Part shown: one piece after another, positions 35,944 through 45,108 of the stretch | Layout of the letters: each line of letters opens with the position of its first letter | Numbering within the stretch: the stretch's first letter is position 1 | Assembly (NCBI GenBank): GCA_963839995.1 | Contig: CAWIXH010000003.1 | Span: forward strand, 62,001-126,000 | Source: CAWIUB01 sp963839995 | GTDB lineage: Bacteria; Actinomycetota; Actinomycetes; Mycobacteriales; Jatrophihabitantaceae | Length of the DNA: 64,000 nucleotides | Direction: 5' to 3' | Program-made: the position numbers and the translations under genes | The notes under the pieces: model-generated | The model's input: the letters and a program-made list of their open reading frames with translations, nothing else | The model's database searches: none | Told to the model about the DNA's origin: nothing

Positions 35944-37812
35944 CTATGGGCCGGCTTTGCCTCGACGGCCGCGCTGCTTTTCCCGCTCCTGAGCCGACAG
36001 GGTCACCTTGCGGATGCGCACCGCGGCGGGAGTGACCTCGATGCACTCGTCCTCGCGGCAGAACTCCAGCGCCTGCTCGAGCGACAGCTGCCGGTTCGGG
36101 ATCAGCCGCACCAGTTCGTCGCCGGTGGACGAGCGGACGTTGGTCAGCTTCTTCTCCCTGGTGGGGTTCACGTCCAGGTCGTCGGCGCGCGAGTTCTCCC
36201 CGACGATCATGCCCTCGTACACCTCGGTACCCGGCGCGACGAACAGCGTCCCGCGTTCCTGCAGGTTGAACAGGGCATACGCCGTGACGGGCCCATGCCG
36301 GTCAGCCACCAGCGAGCCGGTCGGGCGCGTACGCAGCTCGCCGACCCACGGTTCGTAACCGTCGAACACATGGTGCAGCAGGCCGGTCCCCCGCGTCTCG
36401 GTCAGGAACTCGGTACGGAACCCGATCAGCCCCCGGGCTGGCACGAGGTACTCCATCCGCACCCAGCCGGTGCCGTGGTTGACCATCTGCTCCAGCCGAG
36501 ACTTGCGCAGCCCGAGCAGCTGGGTCACCACGCCGACGTAGTCCTCGGGGATGTCGATGGTGAGCCGTTCGGTCGGCTCGTGCAGGCGCCCGTCGATCAC
36601 GCGCGTGACGACCTGTGGCTTGCCGACCGTGAGCTCGTAGCCTTCGCGACGCATCAGCTCGACGAGAACCGCGAGCTGCAGCTCGCCCCGCCCCTGCACC
36701 TCCCAGGTGTCCGGGCGTTCGGTGGTGAGCACCCGCAGCGACACGTTGCCAACCAGCTCTGCGTCGAGCCGGTTCTTGACCAGCCGCGCCGTCAGCTTGG
36801 AGCCCGACCTGCCAGACAGCGGCGAGGTGTTGAGCCCGATCGTCATCGAGATCGACGGCTCGTCCACGGTGATCAACGGCAGCGGATGCGGGTCGTCGGC
36901 GCCGGTCAGCGTCTCACCGATGGTGATCTCGGCGATGCCGGCGATGGCGATGATGTCGCCGGGGCCGGCGGAGTCGGCCGGGACGCGATCCAGGGCGTGC
37001 GTCATCAGCAGCTCGCTGACCTTGACGCGCTCGACGGTTCCGTCGGTGCGGCACCAGGCGACGGTCTGGCCGCGCGCGATCGTGCCGTTGTGCACCCGGC
37101 ACAGGGCGAGCCGGCCGAGGTAGGGCGATGCGTCGAGGTTGGTCACCTGTGCCTGCAGTGGCGCGGATTCGTCATACGACGGTGCCGGAATCGCCGCCAG
37201 GATCGTTGCGAACAGCGGCCGCAGATCGCCGGAGTCGGGCATCGTGCCGTCGGCCGGACGGGTCAGCGACGCCCGCCCCGCCCGCGCCGAGGCATACACG
37301 ATCGGAAACTGGATCTGCTCCTCGGACGCGTCCAGGTCCAGAAACAGCTCGTACGTCTCGTCGACCACCTCGGCGATCCGCGCGTCGGAACGATCGACCT
37401 TGTTGATCACTAGGACGACCGGCAGGCGGGCTTCGAGCGCCTTGCGCAGGACGAACCGGGTCTGCGGCAACGGTCCTTCGGACGCATCCACAAGCAGCAC
37501 CACGCCGTCGACCATCGACAGCCCGCGCTCGACCTCGCCACCGAAGTCGGCGTGCCCGGGTGTGTCGATGATGTTGATCGTGGCGCGCTCGCCGGCGGGC
37601 GTCTGGTAGTCGACGGCCGTGTTCTTCGCGAGGATCGTGATGCCCTTCTCGCGCTCGAGATCCATCGAGTCCATCACACGGTCGGCGACGTGATCGTGGG
37701 CGCCGAAGGCACCGGACTGCCAGAGCATCGCGTCGACGAGCGTCGTCTTGCCATGGTCGACGTGCGCGACGATCGCCACGTTGCGCAGACTGTCACGCTG
37801 TCTGATCGCCAC
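35944..37812 (-). CDS. typA: GTPase TypA/BipA
   Basis: This 622-aa translational GTPase of the EF-G class acts on ribosomes, especially in stress or cold. The G1 motif is AHVDHGKTTLVDAML (residues 16–30), G3 DTPGHADFGG, and G4 INKVDRSDARI. Domains III, V and the BipA-specific C-terminal domain follow and the length is normal. It is convergent with the AbiEi-like gene. Upstream is a foldable 118-base segment that would be in its 5' leader. Confidence 0.96.
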   Translation of the reverse strand: MAIRQRDSLRNVAIVAHVDHGKTTLVDAMLWQSGAFGAHDHVADRVMDSMDLEREKGITILAKNTAVDYQTPAGERATINIIDTPGHADFGGEVERGLSMVDGVVLLVDASEGPLPQTRFVLRKALEARLPVVLVINKVDRSDARIAEVVDETYELFLDLDASEEQIQFPIVYASARAGRASLTRPADGTMPDSGDLRPLFATILAAIPAPSYDESAPLQAQVTNLDASPYLGRLALCRVHNGTIARGQTVAWCRTDGTVERVKVSELLMTHALDRVPADSAGPGDIIAIAGIAEITIGETLTGADDPHPLPLITVDEPSISMTIGLNTSPLSGRSGSKLTARLVKNRLDAELVGNVSLRVLTTERPDTWEVQGRGELQLAVLVELMRREGYELTVGKPQVVTRVIDGRLHEPTERLTIDIPEDYVGVVTQLLGLRKSRLEQMVNHGTGWVRMEYLVPARGLIGFRTEFLTETRGTGLLHHVFDGYEPWVGELRTRPTGSLVADRHGPVTAYALFNLQERGTLFVAPGTEVYEGMIVGENSRADDLDVNPTREKKLTNVRSSTGDELVRLIPNRQLSLEQALEFCREDECIEVTPAAVRIRKVTLSAQEREKQRGRRGKAGP

Positions 37813-38177
37813 GTGGCAACTCCATTTCGTGTTCGACTCGAGGCACCAAGTTTACGGAGCACCACACCGGGGACTAGACGGTCGGCGAGTCGGCGCTTGG
37901 TAGAGGCGTGCCTGTTGATTGGCGTCAGGGCCCGAGTACCGTTGGCGACGGTGGGTGCAGGCGACCGCCGAGCGAAGAGCAGGGTGAGGGAATGCAAGCC
38001 TTGCCGCGCAGCTGAGCCCGAGGGCTACACCAGTCGCATCCCATTGCTGGCGTCTTGCACCCACCGCCGGCACCCAGCTGGACGGCGTTTAGAAACGTCG
38101 CGGCGCTCACACTGCGCGTCACAGGTGGACCGCAGTCTGGGCTGGCAGCGGCGATCCCGATCAAACTCGGCGGTCGG
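37813..38177. other. Long typA upstream region
   Basis: This 365-base gap between the SWIM-domain gene and typA has no recognisable gene. It contains the nested inverted repeats described at 37949–38066. No tRNA or known riboswitch signature was recognised. Confidence 0.6.
37949..38066 (-). ncRNA. Candidate structured leader RNA upstream of typA
   Basis: Perfect 11-bp arms CGGTGGGTGCA (37949) and TGCACCCACCG (38056) enclose a second nested stem, GGGAATGC (37988) with GCATCCC (38036), and a short AGCCC/GGGCT hairpin inside that. The segment is 137 bases before typA on its coding strand. The nested arrangement suggests a regulatory leader or small RNA. No known class was recognised. Confidence 0.4.
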
Positions 38178-39008
38178 CTATCCGGGAAGGTGGTCAGCTG
38201 TGGTGTGGCCGATTGCCAGGTAGGCGGGTCGCAGCAGCTCGGTCAGCGTCCTGTCCCGCACCGCGACGGCGACGTAGGGGAGCTGGTCGAGCAGCGCTGT
38301 GGACGAGGTGGTCGGCGGGCTCGGTATACGGATTTCGGCCTGCGCGGCGAAGTACGAGTCGAGGCAGTCAGCAAGGGCGATGCCTGACCGCTCGACCCGA
38401 TCGGCGGCCGGCGGGCCGGCGAAGCGGGCAGCCTGCAGGTTGGCCAGCAGGTCGTCCCGCTCCCGCCCGCGCCAGGCGAGGATGGTGAACGGATCGTCGT
38501 CGAACGACTCGGCGAGCAGGTAGAACGTCGCGGCAACATGCTTGCACGGGACTGCGGAATCCGGGCAGGAGCAGTCCAACGAGAACTCGCGCGCGGTAGC
38601 CGGGAACAGCGACAGGCCGAGGCCGGAAAACAGCTCCTCGATGTCGCCGGGCATCTCCCCGGCAAGCAGCTTGGCGGTGTACCAGGCGTTGCCGGCCAGT
38701 GCGCTCTCAACGCGCGCCCACTCGGCCTTGCCGAACGCGGCGATCCCGATCCGCACCCGGTAGGGCCGGGCCCGGCTGCCCTGCACGAGGGCGGTGACCG
38801 CACCCGCAGCCACGTCCAGCGACATCACCTGCCCTTTGCGCGCATAGCTTCGTCCGCGCTGGAGCCGATTGCCCATGCCGATGTCTTCGAGCACCTCGAT
38901 GAACCGCTCCGACCACCACGTCTGGGCGATCGCGCCTCGCGTGCTGCGTGCCTTGAGCCCACCTTCGACGGCACGAGGACGTGACGGTGCCGGGAACCAC
39001 CTACTCAC
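38178..39008 (-). CDS. SWIM zinc-finger protein
   Basis: This 276-aa protein carries a SWIM domain CxC...CxH at C146, C148, C155 and H157 (CSCPDSAVPCKH). The N-terminus TWWSERFIEVLEDIGMGNRLQRGRSYARKG is typical of the bacterial SWIM proteins that accompany SNF2 ATPases. It overlaps the upstream SNF2 gene by 8 bases, so they are co-translated and probably form a complex. The function of the pair in bacteria is not settled. Confidence 0.92.
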   Translation of the reverse strand: MSRWFPAPSRPRAVEGGLKARSTRGAIAQTWWSERFIEVLEDIGMGNRLQRGRSYARKGQVMSLDVAAGAVTALVQGSRARPYRVRIGIAAFGKAEWARVESALAGNAWYTAKLLAGEMPGDIEELFSGLGLSLFPATAREFSLDCSCPDSAVPCKHVAATFYLLAESFDDDPFTILAWRGRERDDLLANLQAARFAGPPAADRVERSGIALADCLDSYFAAQAEIRIPSPPTTSSTALLDQLPYVAVAVRDRTLTELLRPAYLAIGHTTADHLPG

Positions 39009-42000
39009 CGACGGCCCCCTCCGACAGCGCGAACAACCTGCGCAGATCGCGGGTGGACAGCTCGGTCAGCCAGCCTTCGCCGTCGCTGACCACCAGGTCC
39101 GCCAGTGCCTTCTTCTCCTCGATCATCTCGTCGATCTTCTCTTCGAGCGTGCCAGTGCAGATGAACTTGCGGACCTGGACGTTGCGCTTCTGGCCGATGC
39201 GGAACGCTCGGTCGGTGGCCTGGTTCTCGACGGCCGGGTTCCACCATCGGTCCAGGTGCACCACATGGTTGGCGGCGGTGAGGTTGAGCCCGGTACCGCC
39301 GGCTTTCAGCGACAGTAGGAAGATCGCCGGCCCGTCGCCGGACTGGAAGCGCTCGACCATCTCGTCGCGCCGGGCCTTGGACGTGCCGCCGTGCAGGTAC
39401 AGCACGTCCTGGCCGAAGTGCGCGGCCAGGTGCGGCACGAGCATCTCCGCGAACTGCGTGTACTGGGTGAAACACAGCACCCGGTCGCCCTCGGCGAGGA
39501 TCTCCTCGAGGATCTCCTCGAGCCGGATCACCTTCCCGGACCGCCTGCCGACGGGCGACCTGTCGTGCAGCAGTTGCGCCGGGTGGTTGCAGACCTGCTT
39601 GAGCTTGGCCATCGCCGCGAGCACGTTGCCGCGCCGCTCGATCCCTTCCGAGTTCTCGATCCTGTCCATCATGTCGTCGACGACCGATTGGTACAGCGAG
39701 GCCTGCTCGGTGGTGAGCTGGCAGTACTGCTTGATCTCGATCTTGTCGGGCAGGTCGTCGATGATCGCGGGGTCGGTCTTGAGCCTGCGCAGCACGTACG
39801 GCCGGGTGATCGCACGCAGCCGCTCGGCGGGCTCGGTCTGCCCGTGCCGCTCGACCGGGATCGCGTACCGGGTACGGAACACCTCCGACGACCCCAGCAT
39901 GCCGGGGTTCAGGAAGTCCATGATCGACCACAGCTCGGCGAGCCGGTTCTCCATCGGCGTTCCGGTCAGCGCGATCCGGTGCCCTGCCGAAAGCCGCCGC
40001 ACCGCCTTGGCCCCTTGGGAGAGGCTGTTCTTCACCGCCTGCGCCTCGTCCAGCACCACGCGGTGCCACTCGTATCCGGCCAGCTCCTCGATGTCGCGGG
40101 TGGCGGTGGCGTACGTGGTGACGATGAGGTCGGTGTCCGCGAGCCGTTCGCGCAGTGCCTCGCCGCACAACCGCGCACCCCCGTGGTGGGCGTACACCCG
40201 CAGGCCGGGTGCGAACTTGGCCGCCTCTCGCTGCCAGTTGCCGACGAGCGACATCGGGCAGAGCAGCAGAGTCGGCCCGATACCCGCTTGCTGGTGGCGT
40301 TGCAGGGTCTCCAGCGCGAGCAGCTGCACGGTCTTGCCCAGACCCATGTCGTCGGCCAGGCAGCTGCCCAGTCCGAGCGAGGACAGGAACGCCAGCCAGG
40401 ACAGCCCGCGCTGCTGGTACGGGCGCAGCGTCGCGACGAACCCGGCCGGCGGTTCGAGCGGCTGCAGCGATTGCGCGGCGGCACCGCTGAGCAGGTCGCC
40501 CAGCCAACCGTCGGCGCGCACCGAGGCCAGCTGGAGCGGGATGTCGACGTCGTCCGGGTGGCTGGCCGCCAGCGCCAGGAGCTCGGCGGCAGTCTTGCGC
40601 CCGGTCGGTTCACGCTCGAGGAACGCAAGGCCACGCCGCAGCTGCTCCGGATCCACCGCCACCCATTGGCCGCGCAGCCGGATCAGCGGGGCCTTGGTCT
40701 CGGCGAGCGCGGCGATCTCCTCCTGGGTGAGCGTGTCGTCGCCGACCGCAAGGTGCCAGCGGAACTCGACCAGCTGGTCACGGCCGAACTTGCTGGCCTT
40801 GGCGACCACGCCGTCGACCGGGGTGTACGCGGACATTGCGAGCCCGAGCTTGACGCGCCGGTCCCACCAGGACGGCAGGAGCACGCCGAACCCGGCTTCG
40901 TCCAACTGTGGCGCTGCGGTGGACAGGAAGTGATAGGCGCCTGCGGCGTCCAGGTCGAGCTCGGACGGGCACGCCGCACGCAGGCCGGCCGCCAGCTCTG
41001 GGTAGATCCGGCTGGCCCGTCCGAGTTCGGCGAGCAGCAGTTCCTGCGGGCGTTCCAGCCATCGGCGCAGGCTGCCGTCGTCGTTCCAGGCCTGCTCGGC
41101 GGGGATCAGCAGGCTAGGGTCCTCGCTGGACTGCAGCAGGAACTCCAGCCGCCACCGCATCGCCTCGACGTCATCGGGCGCCGCTGGCTCGCTCTCGGCC
41201 AGGCGAAACATTGCCCGGGCCGGGCCGATCTTCTCGGCCCCGACGTCCTCCCATGGCCGCAGCGCCTGACGCAGCGCGTCGACTTCATCTGGGTCCGCGT
41301 CGAACCGGCCGTCCGGGACGGTCAGCGCGATCAGCCACGCCTCGGCGGCAGGCAGCCGATTCGGACGACGACCGCGCCGTGGCGGCGTGAGCTCGATGCC
41401 CGCAGGCAGCGCCGTACGCACAGTGGCGTCGACCATCGCCTGCAGGGCCGACATGACCAGCTCGTGCCCGTCGTTCTCACCCGGTTCGGCCCGGCACACC
41501 GGCGGCATCGCGGCGACCAGCGAGTTCATGGCGACGACGTCAGGCCCCCGGAGTACAGGACGCCAATACGCCAACGCCCCGTGCTCGTCCCGGCCGACGG
41601 CGGGCACCGCCCGTCCGCGAGCGACGAGCTCACCCGCGTATGCCGCAAGCTCGGCAAAGTAGGCGACGGACGCGCCGTAGCGAATGTCCTCGACCGGCTC
41701 GTCGAACACGGCAAGCGCGGACGCGGGATCCATCGACACGACCGGAACCGTCCACGGCAGCAAGGCCGGCTCCGAACGGGGTACCGGCCGCGGCGTGACG
41801 CGGACCAGTTCCGGGGAGTCCAGCGGCGCGGAACGAAGCGACGGCAGCAGCACGGCGGTCGTAGCGTGCTTGCCAGCGTGGACCGTGCCGAGCGCATCCG
41901 CGGGCACGGCGAAAGGGTGCGGCCGGGGCGAGCGCAGTGCCTGGCTCGGGCTCTTGACTGGTCGCTCGGAATCCTCGCCCCAGATGCAGAAGCCCCTCGT

Positions 42001-42027
42001 GGACCAGAACGCGTGCAAGACCAGCAT
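39001..42027 (-). CDS. SNF2-family DEAD/DEAH-box helicase (HelZ type)
   Basis: The 1008-aa protein (ATG 42027, MLVLHAFWSTRGFCIWGEDS) has an N-terminal bacterial SNF2 region of about 500 residues and a C-terminal Swi2/Snf2 ATPase. Motifs seen are DDMGLGKTVQLL (motif I), VLDEAQAVKN (motif II), LTGTPMENRLAELWSIMDFL (motif III), and GGTGLNLTAANHVVHLDRWWNPA with QATDRAFRIGQ (motifs V and VI). The frame is open upstream to 42135 but homologues begin at this ATG. It is expected to remodel DNA-protein complexes, together with its SWIM partner. Confidence 0.94.
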   Translation of the reverse strand: MLVLHAFWSTRGFCIWGEDSERPVKSPSQALRSPRPHPFAVPADALGTVHAGKHATTAVLLPSLRSAPLDSPELVRVTPRPVPRSEPALLPWTVPVVSMDPASALAVFDEPVEDIRYGASVAYFAELAAYAGELVARGRAVPAVGRDEHGALAYWRPVLRGPDVVAMNSLVAAMPPVCRAEPGENDGHELVMSALQAMVDATVRTALPAGIELTPPRRGRRPNRLPAAEAWLIALTVPDGRFDADPDEVDALRQALRPWEDVGAEKIGPARAMFRLAESEPAAPDDVEAMRWRLEFLLQSSEDPSLLIPAEQAWNDDGSLRRWLERPQELLLAELGRASRIYPELAAGLRAACPSELDLDAAGAYHFLSTAAPQLDEAGFGVLLPSWWDRRVKLGLAMSAYTPVDGVVAKASKFGRDQLVEFRWHLAVGDDTLTQEEIAALAETKAPLIRLRGQWVAVDPEQLRRGLAFLEREPTGRKTAAELLALAASHPDDVDIPLQLASVRADGWLGDLLSGAAAQSLQPLEPPAGFVATLRPYQQRGLSWLAFLSSLGLGSCLADDMGLGKTVQLLALETLQRHQQAGIGPTLLLCPMSLVGNWQREAAKFAPGLRVYAHHGGARLCGEALRERLADTDLIVTTYATATRDIEELAGYEWHRVVLDEAQAVKNSLSQGAKAVRRLSAGHRIALTGTPMENRLAELWSIMDFLNPGMLGSSEVFRTRYAIPVERHGQTEPAERLRAITRPYVLRRLKTDPAIIDDLPDKIEIKQYCQLTTEQASLYQSVVDDMMDRIENSEGIERRGNVLAAMAKLKQVCNHPAQLLHDRSPVGRRSGKVIRLEEILEEILAEGDRVLCFTQYTQFAEMLVPHLAAHFGQDVLYLHGGTSKARRDEMVERFQSGDGPAIFLLSLKAGGTGLNLTAANHVVHLDRWWNPAVENQATDRAFRIGQKRNVQVRKFICTGTLEEKIDEMIEEKKALADLVVSDGEGWLTELSTRDLRRLFALSEGAVGE

Positions 42028-42258
42028 GCGATGCCCTCTTCCGTGCCGTGCCTGGCTGCAGGCTAACGACGACGGCCGCCGGATCGCAGAAGCCACGCCG
42101 TCGCCACTCCACCGGTTCACGGTTCGCAACCCCATGCCTCACGATCCCGTGCGACCCAGACCGGCAAACGCTGCTGGAACTCGAAGGCCGACCATCTGGG
42201 GGCCAAGACGTGGAGGTATGCCTGCGCGTCAATCGAGATATCGAGCGACAAGCCCTGC

Positions 42259-42277
42259 TAGTATGCTGACATTGTCA
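42259..42277 (+). promoter_or_regulatory. Probable promoter and operator of the second vapBC
   Basis: A TAGTAT box (-10-like, 42260–42265) is followed by the perfect 11-bp palindrome TGACATTGTCA (42267–42277), 27 bases before the antitoxin ATG. This is the expected site for VapBC autoregulation. Confidence 0.5.
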
Positions 42278-42303
42278 ATCGGATACATGTGCCGGGAGCC
42301 TGG

Positions 42304-42504
42304 ATGGCGACCACTCAGATCAACCTGGACGACCGGACACTGGCCGAGGCTGCGCAGGTCCTGGGCACCAAGACCAAGGTCGACACGGTCAACTCCGCGT
42401 TGCGGTCGGTCGTGCGGCAGCACCGGCAGCGGCAGATGGTGGAACGAGCTGCCCAGGACGGCACCTACGCCAGCCTGCCTACCGGCGAGGACGCATGGCG
42501 GTAG
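42304..42504 (+). CDS. vapB: VapB-family antitoxin
   Basis: The 66-aa protein MATTQINLDDRTLAEAAQVLG followed by TKTKVDTVNSALRSVVRQHR has the ribbon-helix-helix and helix pattern of VapB antitoxins (Rv2009-like). The ATG at 42304 is preferred over the GTG at 42289. It overlaps the toxin gene by 10 bases. It is not closely similar to the other antitoxin in this window, so the two TA pairs are independent. Confidence 0.9.
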   Translation: MATTQINLDDRTLAEAAQVLGTKTKVDTVNSALRSVVRQHRQRQMVERAAQDGTYASLPTGEDAWR

Positions 42505-42911
42505 CGGCCTACCTGCTCGACAAGTCCGTGCTCGCCCGATTGGATAAGCCCGCCGTGTCGGCCGCGCTCATGCCCTATCTCGGCCAGCTCGCCACCTGCA
42601 GCACCGTCCTGCTGGAACTCGGATGGTCTGCCACCAACACCGAGCACTACGACCGCATGATGGCCGACTTCGGCTGGTACCAGTTGCTGGACATCGACCA
42701 GGCAACGCTGGACCTTGCGCTGGCGTTGCAACGGGCGCTGGTTCGGCGCGGGCATCACCGCGGGCCCGGTGTGGCCGACCTGATTCTCGCCGCCACCGCC
42801 GTAGCACACTCCACTGTCGTCCTGCACTATGACCGCGACTTCGAGCTGATTGGCGAGGTCGACGCGAGGTTTGCGCACCACTGGATCGTCCCCCGCGGCA
42901 GCGCCGACTGA
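42495..42911 (+). CDS. vapC: VapC-family PIN-domain toxin
   Basis: The 138-aa PIN domain has conserved acidic residues in AAYLLDKSVLARL (D9), LLELGWSA (E41), and GVADLILAATAVAHSTVVLHYDRDF (D94, D112, D114). It is a probable RNase toxin of the VapC class. Translation is coupled to the antitoxin by a 10-base overlap. Confidence 0.92.
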   Translation: MAVAAYLLDKSVLARLDKPAVSAALMPYLGQLATCSTVLLELGWSATNTEHYDRMMADFGWYQLLDIDQATLDLALALQRALVRRGHHRGPGVADLILAATAVAHSTVVLHYDRDFELIGEVDARFAHHWIVPRGSAD

Positions 42912-42945
42912 CTCGCAACCCGGGGCCTGCGCAGATCGGTGTGCT

Positions 42946-44319
42946 TCATCGGGCGCCGGTGCGCGGCCGTCGGGACGGGTGCGGACGGCGGCGCATCGAC
43001 GGCTGGTGCGGACCGGCCGGCCGCGCCTGGCGTGTCTGCTGCGGGGGCCTGGCGGCCGCGACCGGGATGCCGTTCGGCCGGCGAGCGCCGGTCAGCGAGG
43101 CGACGTGGCTGTCACCGGGCACGACGTCGCGCTGCTGCGGACGCACTCCGGCCTCGGCCAGCAGGCGCCGGACGGCCCGCTCCTCGGCGGACGTCGCGAG
43201 CAGCACGACCACACCGCTCTCCCCCGCTCGGGCGGTACGACCGGAGCGGTGCAGGTAGTCCTTGCCGTCCTGGGGCGGGTCGACGTGCAGCACCAGCGAC
43301 ACGTCGTCGACATGGATGCCCCGCGCCGCGACGTCGGTGGCGACGAGCACCGGCACGGCGCCGTCGCGGAACGCAGCCAGTGCCCGATTGCGCTGCGCCT
43401 GGGTGCGGCCGCCGTGCAGGGCTCCGGCGCTGACCCCCATCCGGCCGAGCTGCTTGGCCAGTCGCTCGGCGCCGTATCTCGTGCGTACGAAGCAGATCGT
43501 GCGTCCGGGGCGGGCCACGATCTCGGCGACGACGTCGAGCTTCGCGGCGTGCGTGACGCGGAACAGATGGTGCGACATCGTGTCGATCGACGCAGCCACA
43601 TTGTTGAGCGCGTGGACGGACGGATCGGTCAGGTACTGATCGACGAGGGTCGCCACGTCGCCGTCGAGGGTCGCGGAGAACAGCAGCCGCTGTCCGTAGC
43701 GCGGGGTCATGTCGAGCAGCTGGCGAACAACCGGCAGGAAGCCGAGATCGGCCATGTGGTCGGCCTCGTCCAGCACGGTGACCTCGATATTGGCGAGCGA
43801 GCACGACCGGCGGTCGATCAGGTCGACCAGGCGGCCGGGCGTCGCGACCAGCACGTCGACACCACGCGCGAGAGCCGCAATTTGCTTGTTGATCGGCAGG
43901 CCACCCGCGACGAGCCGTACCGACAACGACCGCGCGGCCGCCAATGGGGCCAGCGCATCGGTGACCTGCATGGCCAGCTCGCGAGTCGGCACCAGCACGA
44001 GACCACGCGGACGGTGCGGCGCACTCGCGGCGCCGGACAGCCGCGCGATCATCGGCAGGCCGAAGGCAAGCGTCTTGCCGGATCCGGTTGCGGCCCGGCC
44101 GAGCAGGTCGCGGCCAACCAGCGCGTCGGGGATCGTCGCGGCTTGGATCGGGAACGGCGCGGTGATGCCAGCCCGGTCGAGCGCGCTGACGAGAGCACGG
44201 GGCAGCCCGAGCTCGCGGAAGCCGGGCAGGTTGTCGGTGGGGACGACCTGAACCGGCAGATCGTCCCAGCGCGAACGGGGGATCCGAGGCGCGCGGGCAG
44301 GCGTGGTGGAGCGAGACAC
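42946..44319 (-). CDS. DEAD-box RNA helicase (RhlE/CsdA type)
   Basis: The 457-aa helicase core carries the Q motif region (FRELGLPRALVSALDRAGIT then PFPIQAATIP), motif I ATGSGKT, Ia VPTRELA, II DEAD (VLDEADHM), III FSATL, and VI HRSGRTARAG. A basic C-terminal tail (RRRPHPSRRPRTGAR) should bind RNA. The start is GTG 44319, preceded by a GAAGGA site. It unwinds structured RNA in ribosome assembly or mRNA decay; the exact role is not deducible. Confidence 0.93.
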   Translation of the reverse strand: MSRSTTPARAPRIPRSRWDDLPVQVVPTDNLPGFRELGLPRALVSALDRAGITAPFPIQAATIPDALVGRDLLGRAATGSGKTLAFGLPMIARLSGAASAPHRPRGLVLVPTRELAMQVTDALAPLAAARSLSVRLVAGGLPINKQIAALARGVDVLVATPGRLVDLIDRRSCSLANIEVTVLDEADHMADLGFLPVVRQLLDMTPRYGQRLLFSATLDGDVATLVDQYLTDPSVHALNNVAASIDTMSHHLFRVTHAAKLDVVAEIVARPGRTICFVRTRYGAERLAKQLGRMGVSAGALHGGRTQAQRNRALAAFRDGAVPVLVATDVAARGIHVDDVSLVLHVDPPQDGKDYLHRSGRTARAGESGVVVLLATSAEERAVRRLLAEAGVRPQQRDVVPGDSHVASLTGARRPNGIPVAAARPPQQTRQARPAGPHQPSMRRRPHPSRRPRTGAR

Positions 44320-44459
44320 AGATATTCCTTCGGGACGGTGGCGCGTCCCGGTAAGTCCGCGCGATCGCGGTTCTGGCACGAGCCCGACGCTGTGGCGCCG
44401 ATGGTTTGCGGCTGCGCAGACGGTCGTCACGCTAAGCAGCGCGCGCAGCGGTACCGAGT

Positions 44460-44942
44460 CTACCTGGTGGTAACCGCAGCGCCGACCAAACGGCGTCGCA
44501 CAGCCCAGCCCCACACTGCGAGGTAGCCCACGGCGCCCGCTATACCCAAAGCTGTCGGGCTCGGATCCCAGCTCGGGATCGGGATCACCTCGGCGGCGCT
44601 GGCGTCGTAGACCGCCCCGTACCGGATGCCCGGGTGCCAGCGGTAGTCACCGAGCAGGTTGGGCACGACGAGCCTGCCGTCCTTCGAGGTGAACGTGCCG
44701 GCCGTCAGGCACAGTTCCCCGTGACAGCTGCGACTGGTCACCGCGAAGTAGCCGCGGGTGCCCGCTGGGACGTTGTTCACGTGCCGCACGAGTTGGTCGA
44801 CGCCGAGCCCGAGAAAGATCAGGCAGAACGCTGGGACGATCAGCCAGAACAGCGCGCCGGCTGCCAATCGCCACCAGCGCGCGCCGAACGCGCCGAGCGC
44901 CTGCCAGCGCGTCACTGGCGTCACGCGCGGCACTGCGGTCAC
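44460..44942 (-). CDS. Membrane protein of unknown function
   Basis: This 160-aa protein (GTG start) has two predicted membrane helices: LAAGALFWLIVPAFCLIFLGLGV near residue 30 and ALGIAGAVGYLAVWGWAV near residue 135. The exported loop between them has a CHGELC cysteine pair. I do not recognise the family. It lies 140 bases upstream of the DEAD-box gene on the same strand. Confidence 0.75.
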   Translation of the reverse strand: MTAVPRVTPVTRWQALGAFGARWWRLAAGALFWLIVPAFCLIFLGLGVDQLVRHVNNVPAGTRGYFAVTSRSCHGELCLTAGTFTSKDGRLVVPNLLGDYRWHPGIRYGAVYDASAAEVIPIPSWDPSPTALGIAGAVGYLAVWGWAVRRRLVGAAVTTR

Positions 44943-45108
44943 GGGCTCAGCCTATGGGTGCCTCGCCTGGCTACGGTTGTCCCTGTCGGCGGTGGCGACG
45001 ATGGGCTGGAGCGCAATGCCGGTTCCGACGACGATTCGACGCTGCGAAGGTTCGCGGCGGAGGTCGCGCCGGGTGTCCGCGAGCTGGTGTCGCAGCAGCG
45101 CGGCTCGC

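Noticed and set aside
39391..42066. Very long plus-strand open frame opposite the SNF2 gene
   Set aside because: It is an antisense frame produced by high-GC codon bias; the minus strand carries the complete helicase motifs.
44952..45108. Small gene between alaX and the 160-aa membrane protein
   Set aside because: A minus-strand frame with protein-like residues (RAALLRHQLADTRRDL) exists but has no usable start outside alaX; it is too short to support.
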